From contig NC_037257.1 in the NCBI RefSeq assembly GCF_000002425.4, positions 17,010,700-17,074,699 on the forward strand: a DNA stretch of 64,000 bases. Direction: 5' to 3'. The position numbers and the translations under genes were made by a program. The notes beneath the pieces are model-generated. The model worked only from the letters and a program-made list of their open reading frames with translations, had not been told where the DNA came from and made no database searches. This stretch comes from Physcomitrium patens (Eukaryota; Streptophyta; Bryopsida; Funariales; Funariaceae). Of this stretch, positions 24,078 to 36,531 are shown one piece after another. The first letter of the stretch is position 1, and the number at the start of each line of letters is the position of its first letter.

Positions 24078-24831
24078 CAAAAGGTTAAAAATCCTTGGCA
24101 ATAATCTAAAATAGCTACCATAATTGCTACTTTCATGTAGTAGTGGCTATTTAACCAAAGCAATGAATGAAGAATTGTATAGTAAAACACCAAAGCATAG
24201 ATATGTTGTGCCAAGAAATAACAAAATCTATATTATTTTATATTTTTATATTTTATATTTTATTATTTTATATTTTTAATATATTTATATTTAATATTTT
24301 TATTTTATAACTTTTTGTTTTATGTTTTGTATCTTCTATTAAAAAATATTAAACTCATATATTTGATGGCAAAAGAAAAATCAATTAATTTAACCTTATA
24401 TAAAAAAAAACATACAAATTATATTAAGTCAAAGAATAATCTAAAATTGATCTTGTTGCTAAAATGACTTAATTTCAATTACATAAATAATTTCAAATTA
24501 CTCTTTGATGCAATACAATCGACTTAACTGGTTTTTATTGCAGTATAGAGTATTGATTGATTGTTGAGATATATTATATCTTTTATTTGATTTTGTTGTT
24601 CTAATTTTTAATATCTAATTATTAATTGACCTCTTAATATCAAAAAACTTTTATAGACAGTTCTTTATTGCAAATTTATTTGCCTTCATTGCAACTTTAT
24701 TTGCCTTCATTGCAATTATTACTTTTCAAAGGATTTCCTCATTACAACTTTATTCACCTTCATTATAATTCTCACTTCTATATAAGGCTCTTCATTGCAA
24801 CTTGGTGTAACCTTTATTGAAATTACATGGT
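24078..24831 (+). repeat. Repeat family H, copy 1
   Basis: Starts with aaaaggttaaaaatccttgg, runs through an AT-rich middle, then a block beginning ttgttgctaaaatgactt (near 24,456), and ends in repeated ttcattgcaacttt phrases with a TATA-like tctatataagg near 24,778. The same order of blocks recurs in the next two copies. It begins about 30 bp after the Helitron helicase stop, so it may be the 3' part of that Helitron. No coding motif seen. Confidence 0.65.
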
Positions 24832-25323
24832 TTGAAAGGTTGAAAATCCTTGGAGCTAAGCTAAAAATAGCTACTATGATTGCAACCTTTGATTTTTGTT
24901 TTTTGTTTGATTTTGTTGTTTTGTATTTTGTGTTTGATTATAAAAGCAAAGCTAATGGCTTTGATCTTACACAAAAAAAAAAATTACACAAAATGTATAG
25001 TGTCAAATACTAATTTGAAATTGATCCTCTTATTGAAACGATATCATCTTAAATATATTAATTATTTTAGAGTATTCTTTGATATTATAAAATTTACTTA
25101 ATTCTTTTTTTATTATTATAAAGAGAATTGATTGATTGCTAAGATATATTGTGTTTTAATATATATTATTTTTTTAATATCAAATTAAAAATTGACCTTT
25201 TAATATCAAAAAAATTATGTAGTGGATTCTTTATCACAAATTTATTCACCTTCTTTGTAATTTCATTCACATTCATTGTAACTTGATATATCCTTTATTG
25301 CAATTATATGTATTAAAGAAAAT
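24832..25323 (+). repeat. Repeat family H, copy 2
   Basis: Starts ttgaaaggttgaaaatccttgg and follows copy 1 directly. It repeats the block near 25,012 (atttgaaattgatcctctta) and the final ttcattgtaacttg phrases. It is shorter than copy 1. The short reading frames here are AT-rich and look non-coding. Confidence 0.65.
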
Positions 25324-25383
25324 TTGAAAGGTTAAAAATTCTTGATGTTAAGCATAAATTGACTACCATAATTACTATATTTA

Positions 25384-27030
25384 TATTATTTTATAGTAAC
25401 ATAGCCATTAGATGAAAGAAGAAAGAAAGTATTTTATTATAGAAGAATCTAATTAAAAAGATATAATAAAAAAATATAGATAAAAGATAGAAAAGTAATA
25501 AAATCTTATAGTATTAGAATTAGCTTTTATAAAAATAGATTCTATTTATTTTATATAGCCATAAATAAGACAAAATAAAATAGATTAGAAAAATAAAGGA
25601 TATAAGCATATGTAGGAAGGAATTAAGAATTGATTTTAGTAAAAGAAAATAAAAATCAATATCCAAAGAAGACTAATTGCCAACTAAGGTCGAAATCAAA
25701 ATCAAAGGTACATAACCAAGCACCTACACTGTTTCCAACATTTGTTTGGCAAATCAAAAAATAAAATTTGAGATTATAATAGATTAGGCTTTTATGAGAA
25801 TTAATTTTAAAGGATTTAAATTTTTAATGACTTTATTAGAACTTTGTAAAATCAAGGTGGTTTTTGATGACTTTCGTTTTTATGAAATAAAATAGGGTTG
25901 ATATTTTGGATAATTTTATGAGTTATATAATAGATCTATAGATAAAACTTTGTAGATTTGTGATTATAGTTGTGCTAAATATGTGCTATAAATTTGAGCT
26001 TAATCAAATTTTTATGTTGAAGGTTATTAAAGTTCAAGTGGAATGAAGTCTCAAAAATTGGAGTTTGTTGCTTTATGAGAGTTTCTAAGATATTTAGCAA
26101 TTTGCCAAATGGATTGCAATGAAGATTATTTATAAGGATAGTAGACTTGATTTTCAACATTTATATAAATTTTAAAAGAAATTCAATGGTTTAAAAAGAA
26201 GATATTAGTGCTGAGAGTTGGCATCAAGGTTGAAAAAGGTGGTTGCTCAATACTTGAATGGATTATCTTATATTTTTCTCAATTAGTAAGTACAATTGAT
26301 TTTACTTTTTTGTGCTTATTTTTAACTAAGTTATTCAGAAGTGTAAATTTTTTGAATTGATATCAATAATTCAATCATTAATTGTTGAAGTTTCAATCTG
26401 CTATAGGATTTATTAAGAATTTTTTTAAGAGTCTATCTAAGATTTTTGTAAAATTCTAAATCTTAAATCCTAGATAGAACTTAATGTTAGAATTTTATTA
26501 GGATNNNNNNNNNNNNNNNNNNNNNNNNNNNNNNNNNNNNNNNNNNNNNNNNNNNNNNNNNNNNNNNNNNNNNNNNNNNNNNNNNNNNNNNNNNNNNNNN
26601 NNNNTAGGATTTGATTAAGATTTGATTAATATTGGTTTAGTATTTTATTAGAATTTGTTTAGGATTTGATTAGGATGGGTTAGGATTTTATTAAGATCTC
26701 ATTCAAATTTTTGAATATTACATTAAGATTTGATTAAGATTCAATTATAGTTTCTTTCTTAATCTTTTTTTAAAATTTTTTTGATATAAATTATAATTTT
26801 TTATTATATATATTTTTAATATTAATTTATGATTTTTATATGTTTCTTTTGTAAATTCTTTAAGATTCTTTTGGAATTTAATAAAAAATTGATTAGCATT
26901 GTTATAATTTAATTAGAATTTGTTTGAAATTTTATTAGAGTTATTAGGAACTTCTTATTGCAAGTTCTATTTTACCTTCCACAATAAGGTGCTTGATGCG
27001 TTTTTAAATAAAATTCACAAAATACAAAAA
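25384..27030 (+). repeat. Solo LTR with minisatellite and assembly gap, inside repeat H copy 3
   Basis: Aligns with the 20.8-kb copy from its start (tatagtaacatagccattag against tatagtaatatggctattag) through the phrase aaggtacataaccaagcacc to the end near caaaatacaaaaat. Length is about 1.65 kb, including 100 N. Both edges are confirmed by the H repeat reading across the insertion. Exact target duplication is not recoverable. Confidence 0.75.
26505..26604. other. Assembly gap of exactly 100 N
   Basis: One hundred unknown bases, a conventional placeholder length, lie within the TTAGGATTTG minisatellite of the solo LTR. The true array length is therefore unknown. Confidence 0.98.
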
Positions 27031-27620
27031 TGTACTAATGGTTGTTTAAACCAAAAGAATCAACAAATAATTGTATATCAAAATAATAAAGCAATCAAAA
27101 AAGGCTGTATTTTTTATTTATTTATTTAGTTAATATTTTATTTTTATTATTGTGTTTTTTTTATTTTGTGTCTTTTCTAAAGAATTATTTAAAAGTTTAA
27201 ATATTTGATTGCAAAGACAAAACCAATAGAGTTAACTTTATACAAAAACAAAATTACTCAAATTATTTTATATCAAAAACTAATCTGAAATTGATCTTAT
27301 TGCTAAGATAAAGTTATCTCAATTATATAAATAATTTTATATTGTTTTTTTACATAATATAATTTATTTAAATTATTATTTTTAATTGGAATAAAAGACA
27401 CTAATTTATTGCTTAGTTATATTGTGTTTTGATGTATATCACTTCTTTAATATCGGATTATAAATTCACCACTTGATATCAAAAAGCTTTTGCAAGGGAT
27501 TTTTTATTGCAACTTCATTTGTCTTCATTGCAATTGTTACTTCTTCACAATGCTCTTTATTGTAACTTTATTTGCCTTTATTGCAACTTCAAATTAGCTA
27601 TTATTCAAATTTGTACTTTT

Positions 27621-27825
27621 TGTTTATCTTTTTTTGGTTTGTATTAGCACTCAAAAATGAACATGTTAAAAGAGTTTTTAAAAATCCATGCAACTCTTAA
27701 TAAACTTGCAGTTTATGAAATATTATGAAATTTTTATGTTTATGTACTTTTTGTGTATTCACTAGACAAAATTTATTTGAACCAAAAATATACTCGATGT
27801 TGGCAAAGACAATGGATTTAACCAC

Positions 27826-27861
<36 letters not shown>

Positions 27862-29434
27862 CTTATTACAATTCAAAGTATGAGTCATCAAATTGACTCA
27901 CAAATTGATTTAAGATAAAAAGATGCATTTAGAGTGCTTAAAACCACAATATATGGTGAATAGTATAGAAATCTTTAGACAAATAGAAAAATTAAAATGT
28001 TAGTTGTAGAAATAGAGTCTTAATAAATCTTAGAGGCAATTATCTTAGTTGATTTAATATTTTTACTTATTATTGAGTGTCAAGGGTTATTTATTAAGAT
28101 CAATTTTTACATTGACCTTATATTTATATGTATCACTTATCAAAAAAAACTATAAATATTAATTAGTAGTTTAAAGAAGCATGAGAAAGAACTTCATGTC
28201 TTTTTAGTTAGTTATATAAAAAGTAGGATTTATAGTTGATTTAAATTAATTTTATTACTGTAAAATATTATCAAGGTAGAAAAATATAACTTTATATTGA
28301 TATTAATATTATAAAAATATTATGAGAATTTTTAGAATTTATTTTTTAAAAATTTGGAATTTTAGAGCAATTTCTAAGATTTTGATAAAAATGAATTTTA
28401 CCACTTTAGGAGCCATTATGAAGAAATGAAGCAAGATTTGAAGACCACACATGGTTTTTGGGCTAATAAAATATTTTTAAACACCATGGTGAAGTCAAAA
28501 ATGCAAAAATATTGATTTTACTATTAGAAAATAGGAAGACCAGCAACTAATGTAGTCCTTGAAAAGAAGGAGGTGCACAAATCCCATATGGATTGTAGCA
28601 CCTTGAAGGTAGTTAGGAGGATAAGACTAAGGCCTCGTGGCATCTTCAAAACACCTTTATATACTATATGAGGTTCAAACCTTTGATCTATAAGTAAATT
28701 ATCCTTGAAGTAAAATATTTTTACATAAATTATTATTTATTTACTTGTTATTTTTAAACCTTCATAAGTTATTCATAGTAACTCGGATTAATATGTTTTT
28801 TATACCATTGAAAAGATTTTCAAAAAATACATTTCTAAAAATATATTTTTTACTATTACTTTTTACTTTTTATTGGATAAAAATTCAATAAACAAATTGA
28901 ACCAAGTTTTGAATTCTGTGATTGCTTAATTTCATTTATTCTAATTGTTTTGTGTTGTTTTTCTTTAATTCTTACTATTTGCTTCTCCGCTTCACACCAC
29001 TAATTATAAGTAACTCTTAATTGAGGCAATCTTGTAACTTAGGTTGAGGAGTGAATTTTATACTCATAGTAGATATAAATTATTCAAGTGTTAAAGATTG
29101 TCCAATCAATCTTACAATAAAATAATAATTAGTTTATAAATAAATTATATGTGAAGCTATTTCAAATAAATCAAAAGTAATTTAAATGAAATCAACTAGA
29201 ATAAAATATCAATCAGATATGATAAGTTTGAGATTTATTTTTAAATTATATTTTGTAAAATATTTTGAATCAAAAAAATTCTTTTATTTGAAATTTAAAA
29301 TATTGAAAAGAATACACATAATTTTATTTATTTGATGATACATATAAAATCTTGTAGAAATCATAATTATAATTTTTTTAATTATTAATTTATAAATTAT
29401 ATTTATAAAATTAAAATATATTTATATATTTATA

Positions 29435-29465
<31 letters not shown>

Positions 29466-30461
29466 TTAAATTCCTCTTTAGAAAGTCCAATATTTCAAAA
29501 ACTTCTAAAAAATATTATCTTCGTTTGCATGCTTTGTCATTTTTTTACAAATTTTTTAATTACCAAGTTTTTTTATTTTATATGTTAATCTATTTTTTTT
29601 AAAATAGTAATTTATCAATTTTTTTATTTTTTATAAAATACAACTAAAAGAGATATTTTTTATATTAAAAAAATCAAAAAAAAAAAAAAAAAAAAAAAAA
29701 AACTTTATTGACAAATTAATAGAAAAAAAAGATTATTTAGTTTGATATTATAGATTATAATTTATTAAAAAATACTTTAAATTGAATATGTTACATGGCA
29801 AAAATGACCCTTTATGAATATTTAATTCAAATAAACAAAATGTTGCAAAGCCTTGAAGTTGTCAAAAGTTAGAATTATCATTAAATCTCAAAAAGGATTT
29901 ATCAATAATATTCTTGAATTTTTTTAAGTTCAGTGACATCATTTTAATCTTCCTTTTTTGAATAAGTCTTTAATTAGATATATAAATATATAACAAAATC
30001 TATGCCATGTTCAATAAAGAAGCTTATGTATTTATAAGCCTAATGAAATATACAGTTGTCACACCTCTAAGTAACATTATTTGTTGCAAAAATATATATA
30101 TATATATATATAGTTTTTGGAATACAAGAAAATTTATATTATTTTATTATCAGCTTAGCATATAAAAATGCAGAGGGTTTTCAAATTTTACATTCACAAT
30201 TAAATATATAACTGTACCACCATTTTATTACATGGTGGTTATTTTTTTTTAGAACTCACTAACTAAACATGCCTCTTTTAGACACTCATTGTGCCATGCA
30301 CCTTACATACACACAATAATATCATTGTCATAACATTATTTTATGAAAAAAATAATCATTAAAATTTATGTGATACTATTTTACACTTAATTTTTAAAAT
30401 TTCATAATAGCTTTTTATTTTAATAATTTTTTTTAAAATTATGTGAAATAAAAAAAAAAAT

Positions 30462-30492
<31 letters not shown>

Positions 30493-31640
30493 GTATATAT
30501 GTATTCTTTATTATCACAATGTTGTTTACTATGATTATATTTGAACATATGTCACTTAATAAAATAAAATAATGATATAACAATGACATTGTTGTGTATA
30601 TGTAGAAATATATGTAGAGATGCATTGCACGGCAATATCCACACAATAAAATGAGGATGTCCACCTAGTAGTTTGTTTTATTATTTTTCTTGGAAACTCA
30701 AATCAACATTCTATTTGTAAAGAGTTAGTATAAGAAGGAAATGCTAATAAAAGCAGACAAATTTCATGTCATATTTCACATAGCCTAAAATGTCATGTTT
30801 TATGTTAGTAATGTTGTCCTAAGTAGAATGACTATAAGGTCAACTTCTAATAATTGATGTTAGATTATTTTTATTGCTTATATTGTATTTGCACATAGAG
30901 TGTTTATTAGAGGTTAGTTCACCTACATATGACACTGCAACAAGATATTATTTCTTTTTAAAAATAAAAATAAAAAATAAAATCAAATCTTTCAAACAAA
31001 TACAAAGTTTTCTATTTAAATTAGACTTAATAATGAATGCATGCTCAACAATACAAAATTAATCAGTGTATAAATGTTCAATCCCTATAATTTATATATA
31101 TATATATATATATATATAGGCATATTTATAAAACTCTTATACATGGTGGACTATCATGAATAATATGCAACAAATTTATGCCAGAAGTATAATATATTTG
31201 TGTTTATTTCAAACCTTGATAATTTCACTTTAGTTGAAAAAAATTAAAATATTTACAAGAAATCAATTAATTAATTGAAAGTTATTAAAACTAAGTATTG
31301 AACATTTTACACCTAATAATCAACCAAGAACTTATTTCTAATATCTACATTAAATTAGATATTAAAATTTTAAAATTTTGCACAGGTTTGAGATTTGGAT
31401 TTATATGTGTTAATACAATATTTATACAATTAATTTTACATCCTAAATTATTATAAATTTTTTTTCCACTCACAATTTTTAATATTTTTATTAATATATA
31501 TATATATATATATATATTAACATGTTTTTAAATTAATTATCTACCTTCATTTAAATTTATTTTTGAGAAAATTAATAAATTCATGATGCACCATTATACA
31601 ATATTCATCCTTGAAGTGTATATACAATAATAATAATTAA
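27621..31640. other. AT-rich decayed DNA without a recognisable gene
   Basis: I found no protein motif on either strand. It holds (AT)n tracts at 27,831-27,859, 29,439-29,465, 30,091-30,112, 31,093-31,118 and 31,493-31,517, and an A-run at 29,676-29,702. The stretch 28,380-29,110 (a TATA-like tttatatactat near 28,660, then a U5-like region) could be an old LTR, but I have no second copy or ends to prove it. Confidence 0.5.
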
Positions 31641-31989
31641 AAGAATCACTTTATTAGGCTGGCGTCATGTGCCGAGGCTTCAGTTTGCATTGCGAGTTGG
31701 AACATTCAAAGTGTAACGAGTTCACCAGAAACCGACAATGACGATTGAGTGACATGGTTCGCGATGCCTCTGTGTAGAGGAGCAATGTTCAAGAGCATCG
31801 AAAAGCGTCCTCACCAAACGCGACCTTCCTCTCTTGCGATTTTGTAACTGTTGGAAGGAGTTTTGAGGTGGCTGTTCTGAAAGTGTGCTGGATGTGTAGG
31901 CTTTGTAGTGATGCATCATGTAAGACCATTATTGGTGAAGTTAATGATAAAGCATAAACGTTTGCTCATCACAATGATGTCATGATTCT

Positions 31990-32140
31990 TTAAAGTTGTG
32001 TTCAGTGAGATCAATTATCATCCTGTCCATGAGCAACTGCTTAATGCTGTGGATTCTTTCATGCAGCAGACCAGTTCTAATGCTCAACAGGCTGCATCTG
32101 CTTTATTCTTATTCACATTGCCATTTTGTTTCTGTATATA
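31990..32140 (+). pseudogene. Exon-like segment, unidentified
   Basis: One frame reads NYHPVHEQLLNAVDSFMQQT, then SSNAQQAASALF, with a balanced, protein-like composition. A possible 3' splice site (gtgttcag) lies at its left. An (AT)n tract follows and no start codon precedes it. It could be a surviving exon or a relic. I do not recognise the family. Confidence 0.25.
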
Positions 32141-32474
32141 TATATATATATATATTTATTTTTGAGTGTGTGTAGTTTAAGACAGCAGGGGCGATCTCAC
32201 TGCATTGCATGTCACGTCCATGTCACCGCCGATGATAGCGAGGCGTTGTAACACGGCAGGAAACCACCACGACCTTTCGGCAGTTACCTCAAGTCAACCT
32301 CGAATTCTTCGAAAGTTTTACTATCATATCCACTGCGGCATGATGGCTTCGAAGCGATTGGCGCAGATGAGTTCCAGTTTCCTCACCATCATGTCTCTGC
32401 TTATGATTACAACTACACACCGGGTTCTTTTCAGGAGACAGGAAAATATATTACCGCGGCAGGGACACAGTGGC

Positions 32475-32666
32475 CTAGGAGTAGGCGAGAGCCCATGCCG
32501 ACTCTTCCATGAAGGCGAAGACTTGGGAGGGGATGCAGAGCCAGCTGGGTTGACGCCACTCCACCTCCCCACTGTTCCGGATCAGACAAAGAAAGTCTTT
32601 GCCGAATAGGTAGCGCACAAAGCAAGGCACCCCAGCTACAAGAGCAATACCCGAAAAGAAGCTCAT
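32475..32666 (-). CDS. Hypothetical small membrane-type protein, 63 aa
   Basis: ATG-initiated frame on the minus strand, with a hydrophobic start (MSFFSGIALVAGVPCFVRYL) and a tryptophan-containing body (GEVEWRQPSWLCIPSQVFAF). The TAG stop is followed in the same frame by codons that still look coding, so a longer ancestral frame is possible. The opposite strand also has a protein-like frame here (YDYNYTPGSFQETGKYITAA near 32,400-32,460). Which strand, if either, is used cannot be decided from sequence alone. Family not recognised. Confidence 0.25.
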   Translation of the reverse strand: MSFFSGIALVAGVPCFVRYLFGKDFLCLIRNSGEVEWRQPSWLCIPSQVFAFMEESAWALAYS

Positions 32667-33168
32667 TGAGAGGGGGAGGGAAACTAAAGTATAGATCGAG
32701 AAGAAAGGGGGAAATAAAGGAGGAAAAACGATGATGGTTGCCAGGAATCATGCAACATAGGGAGGCGGGGAAGGCAGTAAGCCCCGTCTTGCCCTGAATA
32801 GTCGCAAGCCTCGGATGCTCTTTGCTGGGGTTTGTCGATCGCTCATCACGCATCGCCCCTATCCCTCGGCCTAACGTCAATTCCTGTTTCTCAGGATTGG
32901 TTGTCTCACCGAAGTCGGTGATATTACAGACAACGCAGTTCGCTGAATTTACTGGGCTCTGTCGATCGATGCTTGAGTTGGTGATGGAGGCGGGAAGGTT
33001 GACATGCAACGCGTGTCCGAAGCACCGAATTCTGAACTCATCGCGTCATTACGTGAATTTCGCGTGAAGTGGCTTGGAAGGGTCTTTTTTGCCACCACGT
33101 CATCGAATATTAATTATTGCGTCTTTTCCACCCTCGATTCTTTCCTACATAAACTCTATTCTGTTAGT

Positions 33169-33199
<31 letters not shown>

Positions 33200-33299
33200 G
33201 CTCATACACAAGCGTACTTACTTGCTGGTGAAAATACCTGCGATTTGTTTCAATTTTCACCTCACAGATAATGCTGCGAGTATACCCCAGTTGTGTCAA

Positions 33300-34516
33300 A
33301 GAAATATATTTTAAAACTTGTGCTGTCGAATACGGAACTAGACCACATGGGCTGTTTAAAAATTAATCAATGCTCTTTCTCGTTCAAGGGGGTTGAAGGT
33401 CTGGGTGGAGCATGGGTAGCTGTACCCCCAAATTACAGTCATAATAATAATAATAATAATAATAATCGCAGTATTAATATTCTTTTTCTTTCACTGCAGA
33501 AGAGTAACGTAGACCACAGGAAAAATAATACACATGTGTGTTAAGGTGTGAAAACCACATGAGGTCCCTCATTAGCTAGCATGCATGGTGTGTCCTAGCT
33601 TACTGGTGCATGCAGTGACTTGTTAAGGTTTGATGTAGAGAGAGTAACCCAAGTACTAAAAAGGGAGTGGCATCTTTACACAAAAAAACTACTATTGGCA
33701 CAGATACACACACACACAAATGAGAAACAAAGAAGATGAAACTGAGGTTTGGGAATGAGTGTGAGAGTTGTGAAGTTGAATCCCTGTTTCTATTGTCAGT
33801 TTGTCTTCCTCATGTTTTTCATCATCTGGAGCACCTGACAATCCTCCTACAATAGAGGGCTCCTGAGCCATGCTTGAGGGACAACAAGGCCCAATTCATG
33901 AGTCAAGGTGCTTGCAGAGACACAGGCCTCAGATTTGTGGCTGCCATTTCTGCTGGATTAGTAGCATAAGAAGGAGAAGGAGAAGGAGAACACTGGCCAA
34001 GGGGGCCATATTACCTGGGTACCTTCTCCTTGTTGTTGTCCTAGTTCCTGTTCCTCTAACTGATGCCAGCACTGACATTAAGAAGGGAATCCATATGCCC
34101 TCACACAAGTCACCAGTGTTGGACAGGACTGTCCCCTATTGCATAGTATCTGTGTAGTTGTTGTTGTTGTTGTAGCAGTAGTATTGCTCCTACTATTCTT
34201 TTCTTTTCTGTTCCTTATTTTATATTTTGTTTTTTGTTCCCTTACTGCTTTGCTTTTCAACATGAAACTGTTGTCCATGATTCCTGAGCAAGGGGCTAGA
34301 CAGTGATTGAAGTTGGAGCATGTTGCATGCCCAGCAAGGCTTTGCAACACACTCCCATACCTTGGGAGTTCCAAACACATGAATAATGCATATTTATATT
34401 TACATGTGTGTGTGTGTGTGTGCATGTGCATGTGCTGGCCCACCCACACAAAACAGGCGTATGTTATGTTTTGAGAAAACAAATCTTCACTAAAAGTTTA
34501 TTTTTTATTTTTTATT

Positions 34517-34547
<31 letters not shown>

Positions 34548-36130
34548 TGTAACCATCATTGTATCCTTTGACAAACAGCCAGGATAATGCACATCATTTG
34601 ATTGATTCTGAAGGTTTGCATTCTTTCTTTCTCATTGATGGGAAACAAGACTTTGAGGAGTGGTGGTGGCTTTTGCACTTTAATGGTTTGTTTGTTATTT
34701 ATTTGTGGATAAGGGGCCTAAGATCTAAGTATAGAGAAAGCACCCAACACAATTTTACAGACAGATGCAGAGAGGACAATAACAAATAACTTCCCTTATC
34801 TTTTTCTTCTTTCATCCTTTCACTTCAAAGTGGACAGAGATAGAGTCAGACAAACACACAGCACACACCATTTTTGAACAAATGGTTTAGGGTTTGTTTC
34901 ACATGCAGTGCACCCTGGAAAAAGTAAGAACATAAATAAATAAAACCAAACAATCAAAAACAAACAAACACAAACAACAAACACAAGGGTTATGTTCCCC
35001 ATCTATCCTACATCCCAACAACCTAACTTTCAAATTTTATCATTTTTTTTTTTCATTTTTAAAATTTGTTTCTTATGTATTTATTTGTTTATTTCCACTT
35101 CTGCATAGGGCAACAACAAACAAGGAGGATGGGAGAGGGAAAAGGTATGCATGCATGTGGCACAGCAAGAGGTTGGTGGATTTTCACCCTAAGTGGCTTG
35201 TTGTATTGTTCCAGTTATTTGTTTACAAATTCCATTCTTTCATTTAATTTTTTCTCTTCTTTTACCATTTCCATATTAAACAAGGTGTGGAAAGTTGGCC
35301 AGGGAGCATTTGTGCTTTGCAATAATGTGACCCTAACTCTATCAAAGAACAAACCTCGTCCTCTGTCCTCAACTAGTTACAAATTCTCTTATTGATTTTC
35401 ATGTGTAATTTCATCAATTGGTATAACCCTTTTTCAAAAAACAATTCCTAAGACTCAACTTCTCCATTTGGCACACCCTGAGATTTTACTTCTGTTTTTT
35501 TTTTTTTTTTTTTTTTTTTCTTGTGGAACTTTATGCAACAATATTCCATTCATGGCCACTTGCTTTGTTGGCTCATCCAGTGACATGGAATGGGGACCAC
35601 CTTTGCATGGTTTGTAGCAAAATTGACTTTTATGAAATCATGGCTGAGCTACTCAAAAAACCCATAACAAATCACATACCACATTATCCTAATTTTCACA
35701 GAACCTAATGTAGACAAAAACAAAGAAAATAATTTGAAGGGACTCTATTTCCCTATCTAACCATTTTTTTTCTTTTATGTTTTAATCATATTTCTTACGA
35801 ACTAATAATAGTATTAGTGATGCATAAGAGTAATTTCTGATTTTGTTTGTAGGTTTTGTTTCTTTTTATGATAGCTACCCATATTTATTATGTTTTTATC
35901 CTTTTGAGTTGTCAAGTGTGCATGTTATTTTAAAATTTGTCTTTGAAATAAATGACAATTATTGTTTGGATAATGTTTTGCAAGGCATTTGTTGTCACTG
36001 ATACTTACTAATTTTTTCACAAGAGTCGTAGCCCAATTCCATATCCTTCTAGCTTTAAAATAAAAAATAAAAAATAACGCATTATTGATTATGGTGTAAA
36101 TAGAGTAGACAGTATTCTAAAATTATTTTG
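33300..36130. other. Host-like non-coding stretch
   Basis: Moderately balanced sequence with simple repeats: AAT at 33,441-33,466, AAGGAG at 33,968-33,990, TG at 34,405-34,422 and a T-run at 35,495-35,519. Open frames (for example 33,870-34,157) have no recognisable domain and no convincing exon structure. It could be untranslated, intergenic or lncRNA sequence. Confidence 0.4.
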
Positions 36131-36493
36131 CTATTTTTTTCCTTATTTTCTATATCTTTATGTCAAATTATCCATATTAGCATTGTCTCTTTTGGAGGTC
36201 TTACTCTAAACCATGTTTCATTTCAATCAAACCTAAACTTTGATTCTAAGATCCCTCACTATTTAGATGCTATTAGATTTTGTTTTAGTAGTAAACATCT
36301 TAATAGCTTTTTTTCCAAGTTTTATTGTATATTCCATCATTTTTTATCTTTTAAATTATTATCTGTAACAATGATAACAATAAAAAAAATATCGAATTTA
36401 TTTCACTTATTGAAAGAAATGTTATTTTTCCTGTAGACCACTATATAGTTTTTAATTTGATTTTTTAAAGTCACAAATTGCATTCATAAACAT

Positions 36494-36531
<38 letters not shown>

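Larger units (their letters stand above)
25324..27620 (+). repeat. Repeat family H, copy 3, interrupted by a solo LTR
   Basis: The copy starts ttgaaaggttaaaaattcttg at 25,324, is cut at about 25,383, and resumes at about 27,031 (gtactaatggttgtttaaacc matches gtagtagtggctatttaacc of copy 1). It then repeats the aatctgaaattgatcttatt block near 27,279 and the attgcaacttcattt phrases near 27,510. Three family members lie head to tail. Confidence 0.65.
31655..33300. other. Left edge of the host-like island
   Basis: Base composition changes abruptly near 31,655 from AT-rich decayed DNA to balanced sequence with CpG. Short open frames overlap on both strands. Only the exon-like pieces listed separately are worth keeping. 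Also contains (AT)n at 32,135-32,155 and a TATG tract at 33,171-33,199. Confidence 0.5.

Noticed and set aside
28380-29110. Further LTR
   Set aside because: A TATA-like site and U5-like text are present, but no second copy, ends or target duplication could be identified.
30359-30664. 101-codon minus-strand frame in AT-rich DNA
   Set aside because: Composed of Ile, Tyr, Phe and Lys from AT-rich triplets and an (AT)n tract; no motif.
33870-34157. Plus-strand frame of 95 codons, possible secreted peptide
   Set aside because: No signal peptide at the start, no recognised peptide motif, Arg run encoded by a simple AAGGAG repeat, and no splice or conservation evidence.
33640-35400. Known plant microRNA precursor
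   Set aside because: I looked for miR156, miR160, miR166, miR167, miR319 and miR390 sequences on the plus strand and recognised none.
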